Source of the DNA: Owenia fusiformis
Taxonomy: Eukaryota; Annelida; Polychaeta; Sabellida; Oweniidae
Direction of reading: 5' to 3'
DNA length: 64,000 nt
NCBI GenBank assembly: GCA_903813345.2
Contig: CAIIXF020000004.1
Location: 16,291,513-16,355,512 of the forward strand
Under the pieces are notes generated by a model. That model saw only the letters and a list, made by a program, of their open reading frames with translations. It did no database searches and was not told the DNA's origin. Every line of letters begins with the position of its first letter. Position 1 is the first letter of the stretch. The position numbers and the translations under genes were made by a program. Positions 36,201 to 41,036 of this stretch are shown in pieces.

Positions 36201-38551
36201 AACTCTAAGAGCTTTCAGAGAATATAATATTCCTTTAGATATAAGTAAAAGATTTGAGAAATCTACTTTCTATGCAGCAATTGAAACTTGGAATACTTTA
36301 CCTGATGATATAAGAAATTGTGAGCGAATTTCAATTTTTAAACGTAGGATCAAGGCACATTTTGAAAATTTCAATGGTACTAATTTCATAACTTATAGTA
36401 ATGTTAAAAGAAAAAATGAAGTCTCATTTAATAGACTCAGAGTAGATCTTTATTTGAAAAGCCAGCTTTTTGCACATAATTTTAACAATGTACCTTCACC
36501 AGAATGTGCCTGTGGTCATCGCTCTGAAACACCAAAACACTTTTTTCTACAGTGCCCTCTATACATGAACCCAAGATGTCAACTCCTTAGAGATCTCCAT
36601 ATGGCGGATTGCTTAAGTGCATTTTTAGATTGTAATTCTTCTGATAAAATAGATATGCTTTTATTTGGTCACCCGGATTTGGATCATAATACTAATATTT
36701 TAATAATCAAAGCAAGTGTGTCATTTTTGCAATCCACCAAAGACCTACTGGACCCGTAACCAAACTCTACACATTAAGCACACAACTTGACCATTTTAAA
36801 TAAAATAATGAATCTTTCTTTCTAAAGTAAAAATTATGAATGTAACTACATTAAGGTTTTCAGTTTGACAATAATGTTATTTTTAACCTTGTCAAACGTT
36901 ATTATTGTATTATTGTATGTATAGTATATATTTGAAATAAATGATTATTAAAAAAAAAAAACTAGATGGATGGTAAGTACCAGATGAGCCTTTAAGCTAA
37001 TAACACTTGAGCATGATCGTGTTGACATAGCTCTTGTTCTGATAACACAATTCTGATTATTTGAATAATACAGAACAGACTATCTCCCTAACACTGAATA
37101 TATATGTGTCAGGCCCATAGCCAGGATTTGCCAAGGGGGGTTCGGTTTTCAAGAATTTCCAGGGAGGGTTCACATTTGACAATTTTGGCCCAAATATGGC
37201 TAAAATCACTTGAGAAGTGCTCAAAATGGTGAAAACTGCATGATTTTAGAGAATTTCTGGCCAGGGGGGGGGGGTCGTCCGAACTCTGCAAACCCCCCCT
37301 GGCTACGGGCCTGGGTGCGATCCAAGCATTGCATGAAGCAATGGGTACTATAGTATATGTCCATAGCCAACTTTATCTCTATGTGATATATCACGAAATA
37401 AGGAAGACTAATTTCATAAGGATTGAAATCCAGCTTGATTTATCATAATAATAAGGAAGACTAACAAATTGTAAATAAATTCATCATGCTGTCATATTCA
37501 AGGAAATCAAGCAATTTAGTTTCGGAGGAAAATTTAAAAATAATGGAGGGTCATCATGATTATTTTGTAAAGGAGACACTCATTTTACACTCCTCTAATT
37601 CAATTTCTTAAGACCAATATATTTCATTTTCAGATAATATCTGCTTTATCTGTGATTTCTCAAGAGGTCAGGTTTAGTAAATAAATAATTAAGAGACAGT
37701 GAAACCTGAATACCCAAATGGAGAACACCTTTCTTATCTAAACATCTCTAAATATTACACTTTTTCTCACTCCCATATTTATTTTTCTCATTGACTTACG
37801 TAATGACCTCTTAAAATATGAACACCTACTAATCCATACACTTTCGGCAGGTCCCATGTCCCAGAGGTGTTTGGATTTGACAGGTTTTACTGTACATAGT
37901 ACATGAAGATTTCAGACAACATATTTTCTGAATGTTTCAAGTACAGTATGCTACAATCAGTCTGTGAATCAGAAATATTACAGGATGTAGGCTTGATGTG
38001 AGACAGGCAAGGCAACTACCTGCTAAAATTTTAGAGAATAGTTTTCTGATTAAAATCGACTTCACCTATTTTTGATCATGTGCTAAATTTGGCTTGCCTA
38101 TTTTTGATCATTTGCTATTTGACTTACCTATTTTTGATAATTTGCTATTTGGCTTGTATATTTTTGATCATTTGCTAAATTTGATATGCCTATTTTTGAT
38201 CATTTGTTAAATTAAGCTTGCCTATTTTTGATCATTTGCTAAACTTGGCCTGTATATTTTGATCATTTGCTAAATTTGATATGCCTATTTTTGATCATTT
38301 GCTATTGACTTGTATAATTTTGATCATTTGCTAAATTTGATATGCCTATTTTAGACCATTTGTTAAATTAAGCTTGCCTATTTTTGATCATTTGCTAAAT
38401 TTGGCTTGTTTTGATATGCTAAATTTGCTGGGCTATTACATTTTCAAAGTTATCAAATTAAAATATTCTTACTTTTTACTGCCTTTTCTGTGTCACTTCC
38501 AAAGAGTGCCAGGTTGGAGTCTTTCCAGTCATATTTCTTGGCCTTTAACAT
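3157..38551 (-). CDS. Three-domain gelsolin-family actin-regulatory protein (split gene)
   Basis: Calcium-regulated actin severing/capping protein family of the cytoplasm. Minus-strand exons were joined by AG/GT sites and reading phase: 38473-38551, 26998-27077, 24403-24477, 22244-22309, one of 20814-20941 or 21731-21858, 19029-19137, 16983-17093, 9514-9594, one of 6613-6701 or 7626-7711, 4273-4351, 3687-3791, 3157-3258. Every junction keeps frame and the total is 366 or 367 aa, the usual size of invertebrate three-domain gelsolins (G1-G3). Recognisable marks are [12 protein letters not shown] at the N terminus, [25 protein letters not shown] and [11 protein letters not shown] (G1), DDVFILDLG and FIQWNG (G2), and DVFLLDSG and FVWIG (G3). 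G4-G6 are absent. An AG acceptor sits directly before the first ATG, so a further upstream exon is likely and was not found. Introns are long and hold a LINE, a nested gene and minisatellites. Family assignment is firm; severing activity is inferred. Confidence 0.93.
3687..3791 (-). CDS. Gelsolin-like gene, exon 11 (G3 core)
   Basis: The 105-bp phase-0 exon encodes [20 protein letters not shown] then [15 protein letters not shown], the diagnostic gelsolin-repeat signature (DVFILD.G...IYVWIG..AS..E+..AM.YA). Acceptor ACCTTTCAG, donor GTAAGA. Confidence 0.95.
3755..4045. repeat. Short tandem repeat of ~60 bp in gelsolin intron
   Basis: Four to five diverged units share CCAATAGGAACACATCCTGA and AAGGTCAAAGTTCAAA. 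The first unit overlaps the 5' edge of the exon ending at 3791, so the exon's acceptor region was the likely source. Confidence 0.6.
4273..4351 (-). CDS. Gelsolin-like gene, exon 10 (G3)
   Basis: The 79-bp exon encodes [20 protein letters not shown] then EDFDSE, the first strands of G3. Acceptor TATATTTTAG, donor GTAAAT. It ends in phase 0. Confidence 0.91.
4478..4572. repeat. ~23-bp minisatellite (GGGGAAGAAATGGGTTGAGA)
   Basis: Four units of GAATGGGGAAGAAATGGGTT/GAATGTGGGAGAAATGGGTT in tandem, in the intron upstream of 4273-4351. Confidence 0.8.
4740..6600. other. Gelsolin intron, no gene recognised
   Basis: AT-rich intron sequence with a repeat at 5340-5480 and a T/A-run region near 5790-5850. 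Small open frames at 5600-6080 have no recognisable domain or splice pattern. Confidence 0.5.
5340..5480. repeat. Dispersed repeat shared with 10285-10400
   Basis: GAAGCTTCTAGCGCAATTTT+GAAGGAAATTGCA resembles GAAACTTCTAGCTCAATTTT+GAAGGAAGTTACA at 10317, both followed by TTTTGTAAAATTCAAAA and a 'CTCAC...TGAAAACC' stretch. Confidence 0.6.
6613..6701 (-). CDS. Gelsolin-like gene, exon 9b (alternative G2-G3 linker)
   Basis: The 89-bp exon encodes [20 protein letters not shown] then AEPGERALY plus GA, the acidic linker leading into the first strand of G3 (ERALYELSD, compare 'KLYKVSD'). Acceptor GTTCTGTAG, donor GTAGGT. The two-base overhang pairs with the single leading A of 4273-4351. Using this exon gives a 367-aa product. 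Confidence 0.85.
7626..7711 (-). CDS. Gelsolin-like gene, exon 9a (alternative G2-G3 linker)
   Basis: The 86-bp open segment has acceptor GCGTTTTAG and consensus donor GTATGT. It encodes [20 protein letters not shown] then GSTEKVLM plus CA. Phase is 0 in and 2 out, identical to 6613-6701, and the ends are similar ([10 protein letters not shown] versus [20 protein letters not shown] versus ERALYE-LSD). It therefore looks like an alternative version of the acidic G2-G3 linker. A shorter 54-bp cassette ending at 7658 (weak donor GTAGAT) would also be in frame if added before exon 9b; the 86-bp version fits better. Confidence 0.7.
8373..8897. repeat. Dispersed repeat family R1 (GTCACCACCTAGTTGCTCA), copy 1
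   Basis: It starts CAAGGCATTAACATGACAAA and ends GGAGGTGACAT, giving short inverted ends ATGTCACC. The inside repeats AGTCAGATTTGAACTTCTGA, TGATTTTGAAAAAATTGGTC and GACCTTGAGAAGGTCA. Full-size relatives are at 22649-23112 and 28786-29280, with a fragment at 9285-9410. Confidence 0.75.
9285..9410. repeat. Dispersed repeat family R1, fragment
   Basis: Internal part only (CCTTGAGAAGGTCATTGAAG; CAGATTTGAACTTCCGATAA). Confidence 0.65.
9514..9594 (-). CDS. Gelsolin-like gene, exon 8 (end of G2)
   Basis: The 81-bp phase-0 exon encodes [20 protein letters not shown] then VDEGDEE, matching the closing helix and acidic strand of G2 ('..I.D.ERSG.A.V.V..EG.E'). Acceptor CTTCAG, donor GTTAGT. The intron on its 5' side (9595-16982) hosts the antisense dioxygenase gene. 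Confidence 0.9.
10928..11300. mobile_element. Foldback element (CAGCTGGAAAATAACATTTT ends)
   Basis: About 140-bp inverted arms: CAGCTGGAAAATAACATTTT at the left, its complement at the right. CCTGCACATGTTATTTTC, ATGAAGGCATGTG and TTTTCAGGAAAGTATCAT are all mirrored. No ORF. Confidence 0.8.
12134..12202 (-). repeat. tRNA-like sequence (tRNA pseudogene or SINE head)
   Basis: The minus strand reads GCCTGGGTAGCTCAGTGGCA at its start and ends GCTGAATCCCGGCACCGAC. This gives an A-box-like TAGCTCAGTGG and a degenerate B box. The 5' GCCTGGG and 3' end do not form a full seven-pair acceptor stem, and an AT-rich tail follows, which favours a decayed tRNA or tRNA-derived SINE. Confidence 0.5.
13010..14056 (+). 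CDS. Fe(II)/2-oxoglutarate dioxygenase, isopenicillin-N-synthase-like
   Basis: A single uninterrupted 348-aa ORF. Residues about 13-130 match the DIOX_N-type N-terminal region ([10 protein letters not shown]..., FRGYFPV). Residues about 190-300 form the double-stranded beta-helix core. The iron ligands are intact: HAD at H227/D229 and H283 in TMHRVIDL. R292 and S294 (RYSVPFF) are the expected co-substrate-binding pair. Such enzymes oxidise small molecules using O2; IPNS/ACC-oxidase-like members occur in many invertebrates, and this one's substrate cannot be deduced. The start follows CATC with a short leader, and a TTTTAG acceptor at about 12960 could bring in a 5' UTR exon. A possible AATAAA lies near 14516. 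The gene sits antisense inside a gelsolin intron. Confidence 0.93.
   Translation: MAEKRNVDLLNLPLATIDMTEALENPEKIAPKVVKAMENEGFLYLRNIPGFKPDELLQWTKWFFNLPLETKMAISKKCFKEDNLNSFRGYFPVIPGGHSHKEAFETGSFGDFDPVKQQNQKLINGRPLMRDVTSEGNSWPNTGTSDDEIYRKVMEYNYDIYRKTASQVLQLIARGMGLDPNCFDYMFNPSPLATLRLIHYPSRVNFPPEEIPDEARDGDTLITTGEHADTTFITLLATFENWGLQMLQNDTWVDVPPIRDGLVMNIGALMTDLFGGRLKSTMHRVIDLGEDRYSVPFFYEPQFDTDISKTFDGKEIESIGRYHRYGPWMCNRTSQFKEYATTDFGVLD
14060..16980. other. Downstream of the dioxygenase gene, within the gelsolin intron
   Basis: 3' flank of the nested gene (possible AATAAA near 14516), then dispersed 'GTGTTCCACTT' repeats (14740-14905) and a MITE (14976-15165). I see nothing coding from 15170 to 16980. 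Confidence 0.5.
14976..15165. mobile_element. MITE family with CAGTAAAACCTG ends, copy 2
   Basis: AGTAAAACCTGTCTAATCCA at the left, AAAGGTTTCACGGTA at the right (degenerate), with AAAAGTGTTCAGATTAA inside. Confidence 0.65.
16983..17093 (-). CDS. Gelsolin-like gene, exon 7 (G2)
   Basis: The 111-bp phase-0 exon encodes [20 protein letters not shown] then [17 protein letters not shown], the G2 core ([14 protein letters not shown]...ER.K). Acceptor TTTTTTTTAG, donor GTAATG (weak but acceptable). Confidence 0.94.
17100..19027. repeat. 37-bp minisatellite filling a gelsolin intron
   Basis: About 50 units of ACACTGTACCTCTTTAGCGC+ATATGTAAAATGGAGTA and variants (35-44 bp). A run at 17490-17760 recurs almost unchanged at 18455-18720, so larger blocks were duplicated. 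The array runs from just inside the acceptor of 16983-17093 to the donor of 19029-19137. Open frames inside it are artefacts of the repeat. Confidence 0.92.
19029..19137 (-). CDS. Gelsolin-like gene, exon 6 (G1-G2 linker, G2 start)
   Basis: The 109-bp exon encodes [20 protein letters not shown] then [16 protein letters not shown]. The GGV.SGF linker followed by RLF.V.G is the standard G1/G2 junction, a region that contacts the side of actin filaments in characterised gelsolins. Acceptor TTACTTCAG, donor GTAAGT. The intron on its 3' side is nearly all minisatellite. Confidence 0.94.
19748..19924. mobile_element. Short MITE, CAGGCCCGTAGCCAGG family, copy 1
   Basis: The ends CAGGCCCGTAGC and GCTACGGGCCTG are inverted. 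The inside is G-run rich (GGGGGGTTCA) with TTGGCCCAAATATGGCTAAA. It is closely related to 37110-37313. Confidence 0.8.
20487..20747. mobile_element. Short inverted-repeat element (CAGGGTTCCAAC ends)
   Basis: CAGGGTTCCAAC at 20487 and GTTGGAACCCTG at 20736-20747 bracket 260 bp of AT-rich sequence; only the ends are clearly inverted. Lies between gelsolin exons 6 and 5b. Confidence 0.55.
20814..20941 (-). CDS. Gelsolin-like gene, exon 5b (alternative copy)
   Basis: This 128-bp exon begins [20 protein letters not shown] and continues through [18 protein letters not shown]. It closely matches the classic gelsolin G1 helix region ('VQHREVQGFESATFLGYF'), so it is the more canonical copy. Acceptor TTGCTACAG, donor GTAAGT. 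The two-base overhang joins the single leading G of 19029-19137. Confidence 0.93.
21731..21858 (-). CDS. Gelsolin-like gene, exon 5a (alternative copy)
   Basis: This 128-bp exon is a tandem, diverged copy of the one at 20814-20941. It begins [20 protein letters not shown] and ends with YFNTF plus two bases. It is fully open, with acceptor GATTTGATAG and donor GTAAGA, and has the same length and phases (0 in, 2 out). It encodes the long actin-contacting helix of G1 and the start of the G1-G2 linker. Differences cluster near the end: [16 protein letters not shown] in the other copy versus [16 protein letters not shown] here. Using both copies would break frame, so mutually exclusive use is inferred. 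Decay is not evident, but expression cannot be shown here. Confidence 0.85.
22244..22309 (-). CDS. Gelsolin-like gene, exon 4 (G1)
   Basis: The 66-bp phase-0 exon encodes 22 residues, [20 protein letters not shown] then SQ, corresponding to the 'DIHFWLG..SSQ' strand of G1. Acceptor TGTTACAG, donor GTTAGT. It can splice in frame to either copy of the duplicated exon that follows (21731-21858 or 20814-20941), both of which start DEY. Confidence 0.94.
22649..23112. repeat. Dispersed repeat family R1, copy 2
   Basis: Same start (AACATGACAAAATGTCACTA), same interior (CAGATTTGAACTTTTAAGAA; GTCAATTTGAAGCAAGTTGA) and a right end carrying CCAACCACCAACTGCCAACC, as in copy 1. Confidence 0.75.
23861..24255. 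mobile_element. MITE with AAAGGACGATTCTCGG ends and internal duplication
   Basis: The left end AAAGGACGATTCTCGGTTTG is matched by CAAACCGAGAATCGTCCTTT at the right. The inside consists of two ~165-bp direct repeats (each with AGAAATATTACCCAAATTAA and GAAGCAGGGATAATGCTCA). Confidence 0.8.
24403..24477 (-). CDS. Gelsolin-like gene, exon 3 (G1 core)
   Basis: The 75-bp phase-0 exon encodes [20 protein letters not shown] then YIVLN. The WP...YG.F..GDSYIVL pattern is the classic G1 core, and its GDSY acidic position belongs to the conserved gelsolin calcium-binding site. Acceptor TTTTTCAG, donor GTAAGT. The intron separating it from the preceding exon carries the 105-bp satellite array. Confidence 0.94.
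25015..26150. repeat. 105-bp satellite, 11 tandem monomers
   Basis: GTTGACTACATGCCTGTTTA recurs exactly every 105 bp from 25051 to about 26101. Monomers are nearly identical, with single-base changes in the first and last ones. It lies in the gelsolin intron between 24477 and 26998. Single diverged relatives in reverse orientation occur near 12800-12880 and 9135-9190. Confidence 0.93.
26998..27077 (-). CDS. Gelsolin-like gene, exon 2 (G1 start)
   Basis: The 80-bp exon encodes [20 protein letters not shown] followed by YIWRIN, the first beta strand of G1 with the hallmark EPAW and IWRI motifs. The acceptor is TTTGCAG and the donor GTAAGT. It starts in phase 1 and ends in phase 0. The intron on its 5' side (27078-38472, 11.4 kb) contains the full LINE. 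Confidence 0.93.
27998..28370. mobile_element. Foldback MITE (GGTACTAACTTCGACC ends)
   Basis: The left end GGTACTAACTTCGACCGTTA is matched by its reverse complement at 28351-28370. The arms extend about 90-150 bp with small indels (ACGGTGCAGTAT, GGAACAAGTTTGAAGAAAAA, TACCAACAGAAAGGC also mirrored). 373 bp, no ORF. Confidence 0.8.
28786..29280. repeat. Dispersed repeat family R1, copy 3
   Basis: Starts CAAGGCATTAACATGAAAAA and ends CTTTTTGGTGGTGACATA. A TTGATATTGAAGGTG segment inside recurs at 29690-29745, so a small piece was also duplicated nearby. Confidence 0.7.
29285..30716. other. Intron sequence left of the LINE, no gene recognised
   Basis: Contains a small duplicated piece (29690-29745, like 29110-29175), a MITE fragment (29865-29925) and short repeats of GTCTAA near 30350-30450. 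No coding signal. Confidence 0.5.
30969..32189 (+). CDS. LINE ORF1 protein with C-terminal UPF0029/IMPACT-like domain
   Basis: The 406-aa protein has a Ser-rich N terminus (1-35), a predicted coiled coil (about 40-118), an RRM-like segment starting MNLIFFGVP (122-200), and a basic L1-ORF1p-style C-terminal nucleic-acid-binding stretch ([11 protein letters not shown]..., [15 protein letters not shown], about 180-235). Residues about 290-396 resemble the UPF0029/IMPACT N-terminal fold: GFKAYI, then PYAYRI, NDDLG..GAS.ELADLLE, then a VLVIVHKP strand. The usual WYGG..LG motif is replaced by [10 protein letters not shown]. The first part suggests RNA chaperone/RNP assembly; the role of the last domain is unknown. 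Confidence 0.85.
   Translation: MSSVQPTILRDRKHARSSTSSSISDSERSPHPKMAKPENDVLKTILETVEQNNKALVDINIKLDSVSSTNTQLEERIKHLEDTNTKLVCTVNLLCQTVSDHNVHFTELKDDINDIRFRSMKMNLIFFGVPQQFNKSPRYYESLIEGVLIKCMKVPQDLVFNPENLGGTIRIDIAHPIGKSGKGPRPIVVKFSDRSSVEAIFKYVHNLKGSKIRVSRQLPKEMQSRRDAQFATFKDLKGTVDNPSAVKLVQDKLYNASGLVKHNFSKNPLPFPSKLLQSQPPEPSPGDTVDGFKAYIYNIDNLEKATAAVAVFQASSQKGVSPYAYRIKDDSNLVVGNDDLGMIGASCELADLLEQAELQDVLVIVHKPSSNIIGLNKYNSPSLINAAKSALANSFLTDAAILDTLS
32190..33042 (+). other. LINE inter-ORF spacer
   Basis: 853 bp of AT-rich sequence between the two LINE ORFs, with stops in all frames and no recognised domain. It is unusually long for an inter-ORF gap and may carry the signal for ORF2 translation or an internal promoter. 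Neither is visible by eye. Confidence 0.5.
33043..36759 (+). CDS. LINE ORF2: hydrophobic leader, 2A-like motif, AP endonuclease, reverse transcriptase
   Basis: 1238 aa. Residues 1-136 include several hydrophobic segments (about 42-62, 72-97, 113-136). GDIESNPGP follows at 140-148, matching the 2A ribosome-skipping consensus. The endonuclease spans about 158-388, with N163, E194, GDFNA (300-304) and SDHCS (376-380). The reverse transcriptase spans about 655-900, with FLDLASAFD (745-753), GVPQGS and YADD (836-839). A Cys/His motif CACGH...HFFLQC lies at about 1155-1171. The enzyme nicks target DNA and reverse-transcribes its own RNA. All catalytic motifs are intact. The ATG used is the first in the open frame; a later start would lose the leader. 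Confidence 0.93.
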   Translation: MPSEQVTWRAIIGLFNVYKVYLRNDSKPDEWKSNIRALKYDGFILLMISFFILILTLLKINIQAERFWKLQIMLLCVLYHSVIGPCLVYCIYAIAWSSCTKSYILFSVRFHRILCIMTIFPGSPLLMYLVDCTFILKLSGDIESNPGPHIENSINELPILFSNINSLKANYLSRFEALKFRVKQHDIKVIGLCEVGNLTKNDVENSLIINDFQILYYTNKNRGLIIYVHNSIESEIIHDLMNDILGNVWIKLKISGKYFNYGLFYRSPSQDQATRNTFFQLLSTNLETAQKLPGTLIVNGDFNARNSFWWSDDKTDNPGLNLQNLTSDLNIIQLIDEPTRIRKREELLTKSCIDLVFTDEINVISHFKVMAPIGNSDHCSILTNLRVNILKEPPTKKTIWKYDHMDSNDLNDRIISFNWDEILLLDDVDIATERFSNSLFDIFKNCIPNFEINHKSTDQPWFSPNIKKEINIRDRLHHKFKRSNNPDFFTKFKTQSDKVVKLIKEAKQSYIENTCENISILNSNSSDYWVLLKKLLGKSFDTSLPFLHLENPKLSAGTSIEKAELFLKFFTQKNHINIVHPEVLPEFPTLCNNNLCSIQTSEEEVLKLLKDLDLSKGGGSDGITNRMLFYSANSLASPLSLLFNKILNSHSFPKVWKEGIIIPLHKKKDKSNIENYRPITILNSMSKILEKVLYNRIFNHMSQNNLFYDLQSGFLPLHNTTSQLAYIIHCIHEELNNGNNVRTIFLDLASAFDVVPHHLLLHKISAYGIKDDLLLLLKSYLSGRQVKVKINEKLSNLSEPNFLNAGVPQGSILGPLMFLIYINDLPTNLKSKTFIYADDTSIFSPYPKDQPQNCLDLQQDLNKIYNWAQTWQMNFKASKSVDLTFTSPTTVIQNEPILFLGTNAIDKQNTHKHLGIILDQKLTFKEHINELIKQSQALLNPFKRLTHVLRSKHLETIYNAFILSRIDYGDILYSSAPELSLIKLNRLQYNAACLITGALHGSSTEKVLDILNWTKLPDRRKSHLCTFLFKSRHNLIAPYVSQVFNGCRNIPTRTLRAFREYNIPLDISKRFEKSTFYAAIETWNTLPDDIRNCERISIFKRRIKAHFENFNGTNFITYSNVKRKNEVSFNRLRVDLYLKSQLFAHNFNNVPSPECACGHRSETPKHFFLQCPLYMNPRCQLLRDLHMADCLSAFLDCNSSDKIDMLLFGHPDLDHNTNILIIKASVSFLQSTKDLLDP
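33460..33486 (+). other. 2A-like ribosome-skipping motif in LINE ORF2
   Basis: The codons spell GDIESNPGP, a full match to D(V/I)ExNPG|P. Skipping would release a ~147-aa hydrophobic leader from an endonuclease-RT protein starting at Pro148. 2A-like motifs in APE-type LINEs of marine invertebrates are known. Confidence 0.8.
37110..37313. mobile_element. Short MITE, CAGGCCCGTAGCCAGG family, copy 2
   Basis: Same ends and interior (GCCAGGATTTGCCAAGGGGG, TTTGGCCCAAATATGGCTAA) as 19748-19924. It lies 140 bp beyond the LINE's 3' target duplication. Confidence 0.8.
37697..37894. mobile_element. MITE family with CAGTAAAACCTG ends, copy 3
   Basis: CAGTGAAACCTGAATACCCA at the left, ATTTGACAGGTTTTACTGTA at the right, with AGAACACCTTTCTTATC and CAGAGGTGTTTGGAT inside. 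Confidence 0.7.
38030..38425. repeat. ~30-bp tandem repeat (TTTGATCATTTGCTAAAT)
   Basis: About 12 degenerate units of TTTTTGATCATTTGCTAAAT plus a GATATGCC/GGCTTG variant tail. It lies just inside intron 1 of the gelsolin-like gene, 3' of 38473. Confidence 0.8.
38473..38551 (-). CDS. Gelsolin-like gene, first recognised coding exon
   Basis: This exon encodes the 26-residue N terminus starting [18 protein letters not shown], the conserved lead-in to gelsolin domain G1, and ends one base into a Lys codon. The donor reads A|GTAAGA. The acceptor TTTTCAG lies directly before the ATG, so an untranslated or short coding exon probably precedes it upstream (above 38551). The one-base overhang joins the two leading bases of the exon at 26998-27077 to restore a Lys codon. 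Confidence 0.9.
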
Positions 38552-38596
38552 CTGAAAATGGTACAACAGTATTTTATTGGCCATTCTATGGAGTCG

Positions 38597-38770
38597 GGGG
38601 TTTCATTAGCAACAGGTAACAGGCGATTTTTGCTAGTAATTATGTAGCAAAATCACTTGTTATTTTAGAATATGTTTCCATGTTATTTGAAATAGGTTTC
38701 CATGTCAAAATTACAATTTCAAATATTTTGGGCTTTTTATTTTACCAGCTGTTGGAAACTCATGAAACCC
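38597..38770. mobile_element. Short MITE (GGGTTTCATTAGCAACAG ends)
   Basis: GGGGTTTCATTAGCAACAGG at the left is matched imperfectly by CAGCTGTTGGAAACTCATGA+AACCC at the right; 174 bp. It sits just upstream of the first recognised gelsolin coding exon. Confidence 0.5.
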
Positions 38771-38779
38771 TATTCTAAA

Positions 38780-40190
38780 ATTGCTTCTTAAAAGAGAGCT
38801 TCACTCTGAGTATCCTTTGATCTAGACTAACGTGATGAATACGGAGAACATAGTTGATAAATATCAAGCTACCCAAATACAAAATATAAGAAGGTTTACT
38901 GATTGCTCTTCGCAATCATAATTCAGAGACTGAGAAAGTAGGCGTGGTTTGAGGTGTGGCCTATATTTAAAGATGTGACACTGTGCGCTTGAATTTTTAG
39001 TATCTGAGACTTCGGAATACACCCCCCTACGACTTCCTGGGTATCAACTATGCAACATTAACGTATTATCACCATGCATGGCCTTACTGGAGTCTCTTGC
39101 CAATTCTTGGCTAGAAGTAATTTCATCTGGAACACCATGAACCATTTGAAAAAAGCTGGCTGTCGTGTTATAAATTTATTAAATATTTAAAAAATCGCCA
39201 GATAAATAAATCATAAATTAAAATGGAACTGACTGGGCTCCTTGATGAGATATTGAATGTTTTCATCAGGATTTCGTCTAAAATTAAAATAAACGGCTCT
39301 AAGAAAAATGGCGATATTCGAAAACTGGGCAAAATGTCGTTAATTGTCTGACATTAGTAACTGGCTGTAAATTCTAAGTTAGCGATCCAGAAGATGTGAA
39401 CTAATACATTGATCACTTCATGTGTGTTTTGGAATTTTTGGTGGAAACTCGAAATTCAAATTGTGATGTGGAAAATGGCAAACATTTGATTTCAAATTTT
39501 ATGATTACAACATGAGCCGTATATAGCAGTAAAAAAACATGCAGGGATTTATCTTTGGATGAATGCCACAATATAGTGGCCTTAGAAGAAGGTAAGCATG
39601 GCCCATGTGCTTATCGAGCAGCCCTGGTCTAACGCTTTACTTGTTTGAGCTGCCCCGGTTGGGTTGTGACAAAAGCTCACTAAGCCTGAATAACAAACCA
39701 AATACTTTTTCCTATCAAATAACAGTTGCTTCTCCAAATAGCTATGCTTCAACAACAAGAACTGTTACCAAAAATAGAATGAACTGAACATTTATTTTTC
39801 ACGAAAACCAGGAAGTAACTTCGGTTCAGAATTGCAAAGTTTTGAAACATGAAAACACCGCTTATTACAATAACAGACCGGTCGAACGTCATGGTTATAT
39901 ATTCCCTATATGTCATTTATTACCTAAGCGCATAAAAATGGATAAATAGGTTATATTCACCTCTGCTTTTGCTAATTGCTTGCTGGACTAAGATACCGGG
40001 AAACTGCCTTCCTGTCAAATCAATTAGCACTCTTCAAAGTGGAGACTGTAAATTATCAAAAATACTCTAAACGAAACTGTTTAAATTACCGGGTAGTTAT
40101 TTAAAAACTTGTATTATTTCAAAGGCATCCATAGGGATAAAGGAATTTTTCAGATAAGCCTTAATTGAGCTGTTTCCTCCTGTTCATCCT
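38780..40190. other. No gene or repeat recognised
   Basis: AT-rich sequence without convincing exons. It lies upstream of the first recognised gelsolin exon and could contain the missing 5' exon or promoter, but I cannot point to one. Confidence 0.5.
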
Positions 40191-41036
40191 GCAATCGTTT
40201 TGATGAGTTTAAATGATGAAACATATATTCCTGCACACGTTTTCACTTGTTGAGCACTCGTCAACATTACCGTTTAATTATAATTGAGGGGTTTAACAGG
40301 GGTCCACAAAAATTTAAAAATATTAGATTTTGATATTTTTGAAGTTTACAACGGATTATCTACTTATGAATCGGATTTTGGGAAGGTTATTAGCATGATA
40401 TATTGATTTTATCTGTTAAATTGAAAATAAGATCGTCTGTCTGATTATATTTTGCATTCAAGATGATTAAAAATAATTGTTCCATTAAGTTCATTTTCTT
40501 TTAACATCATCTTGTTTTTTGTTGATCCGCCAATTGTTTTGATATCTTTAAATGATAAAACATATATTCCTACATACGTTTTCACATGTTGAGCACTTGT
40601 CAACATTACCATTTACTTATTATTGAGGGGTTTGACAGGGGTCCACAAAAAATAAAAAATATTAGATTTTGATATTCTTGAAGTTTACAACAGATTATCT
40701 TCTTATGAATCGGTTTTTGGGAAGCTTATTAGCATGACGTATTGATTTTATCTTTTTAATTGAAAATAAGATAGTTTGTCTGATTATATTTTGCATTCAA
40801 ATGAATGGTTCCATTTAGTTCACTTTCTTTTAACATCATCTTGTTTTTTGTTGATCCGCCAATTGTTTTGATATGTTTAAATGATAAAACATATATTACT
40901 ACATACATTTTCACCTGTTGAGGACCTGTCAACATTACTGTTTACTTATTATTGAGGGGTTTAACAGGGGTCAACAAAAATATTAGATTTTGATACAACA
41001 GATTATTTACTCATTAATCGGCTTTTGGAAAGTTTA

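Larger units (their letters stand above)
30728..36960 (+). mobile_element. Full-length LINE (CR1/L2/Jockey superfamily)
   Basis: The element has a ~240-bp 5' UTR, ORF1 (30969-32189), an 853-bp spacer, ORF2 (33043-36759), a ~190-bp 3' UTR and a terminal A-run ending at 36960. The 11-bp ACTAGATGGAT occurs at 30717-30727 and again at 36961-36971, a convincing target-site duplication that sets both ends. Both ORFs are open with intact catalytic motifs, so the copy may be young. It lies in intron 1 of the gelsolin-like gene, in the opposite orientation. Clade was judged by motif only. Confidence 0.9.
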
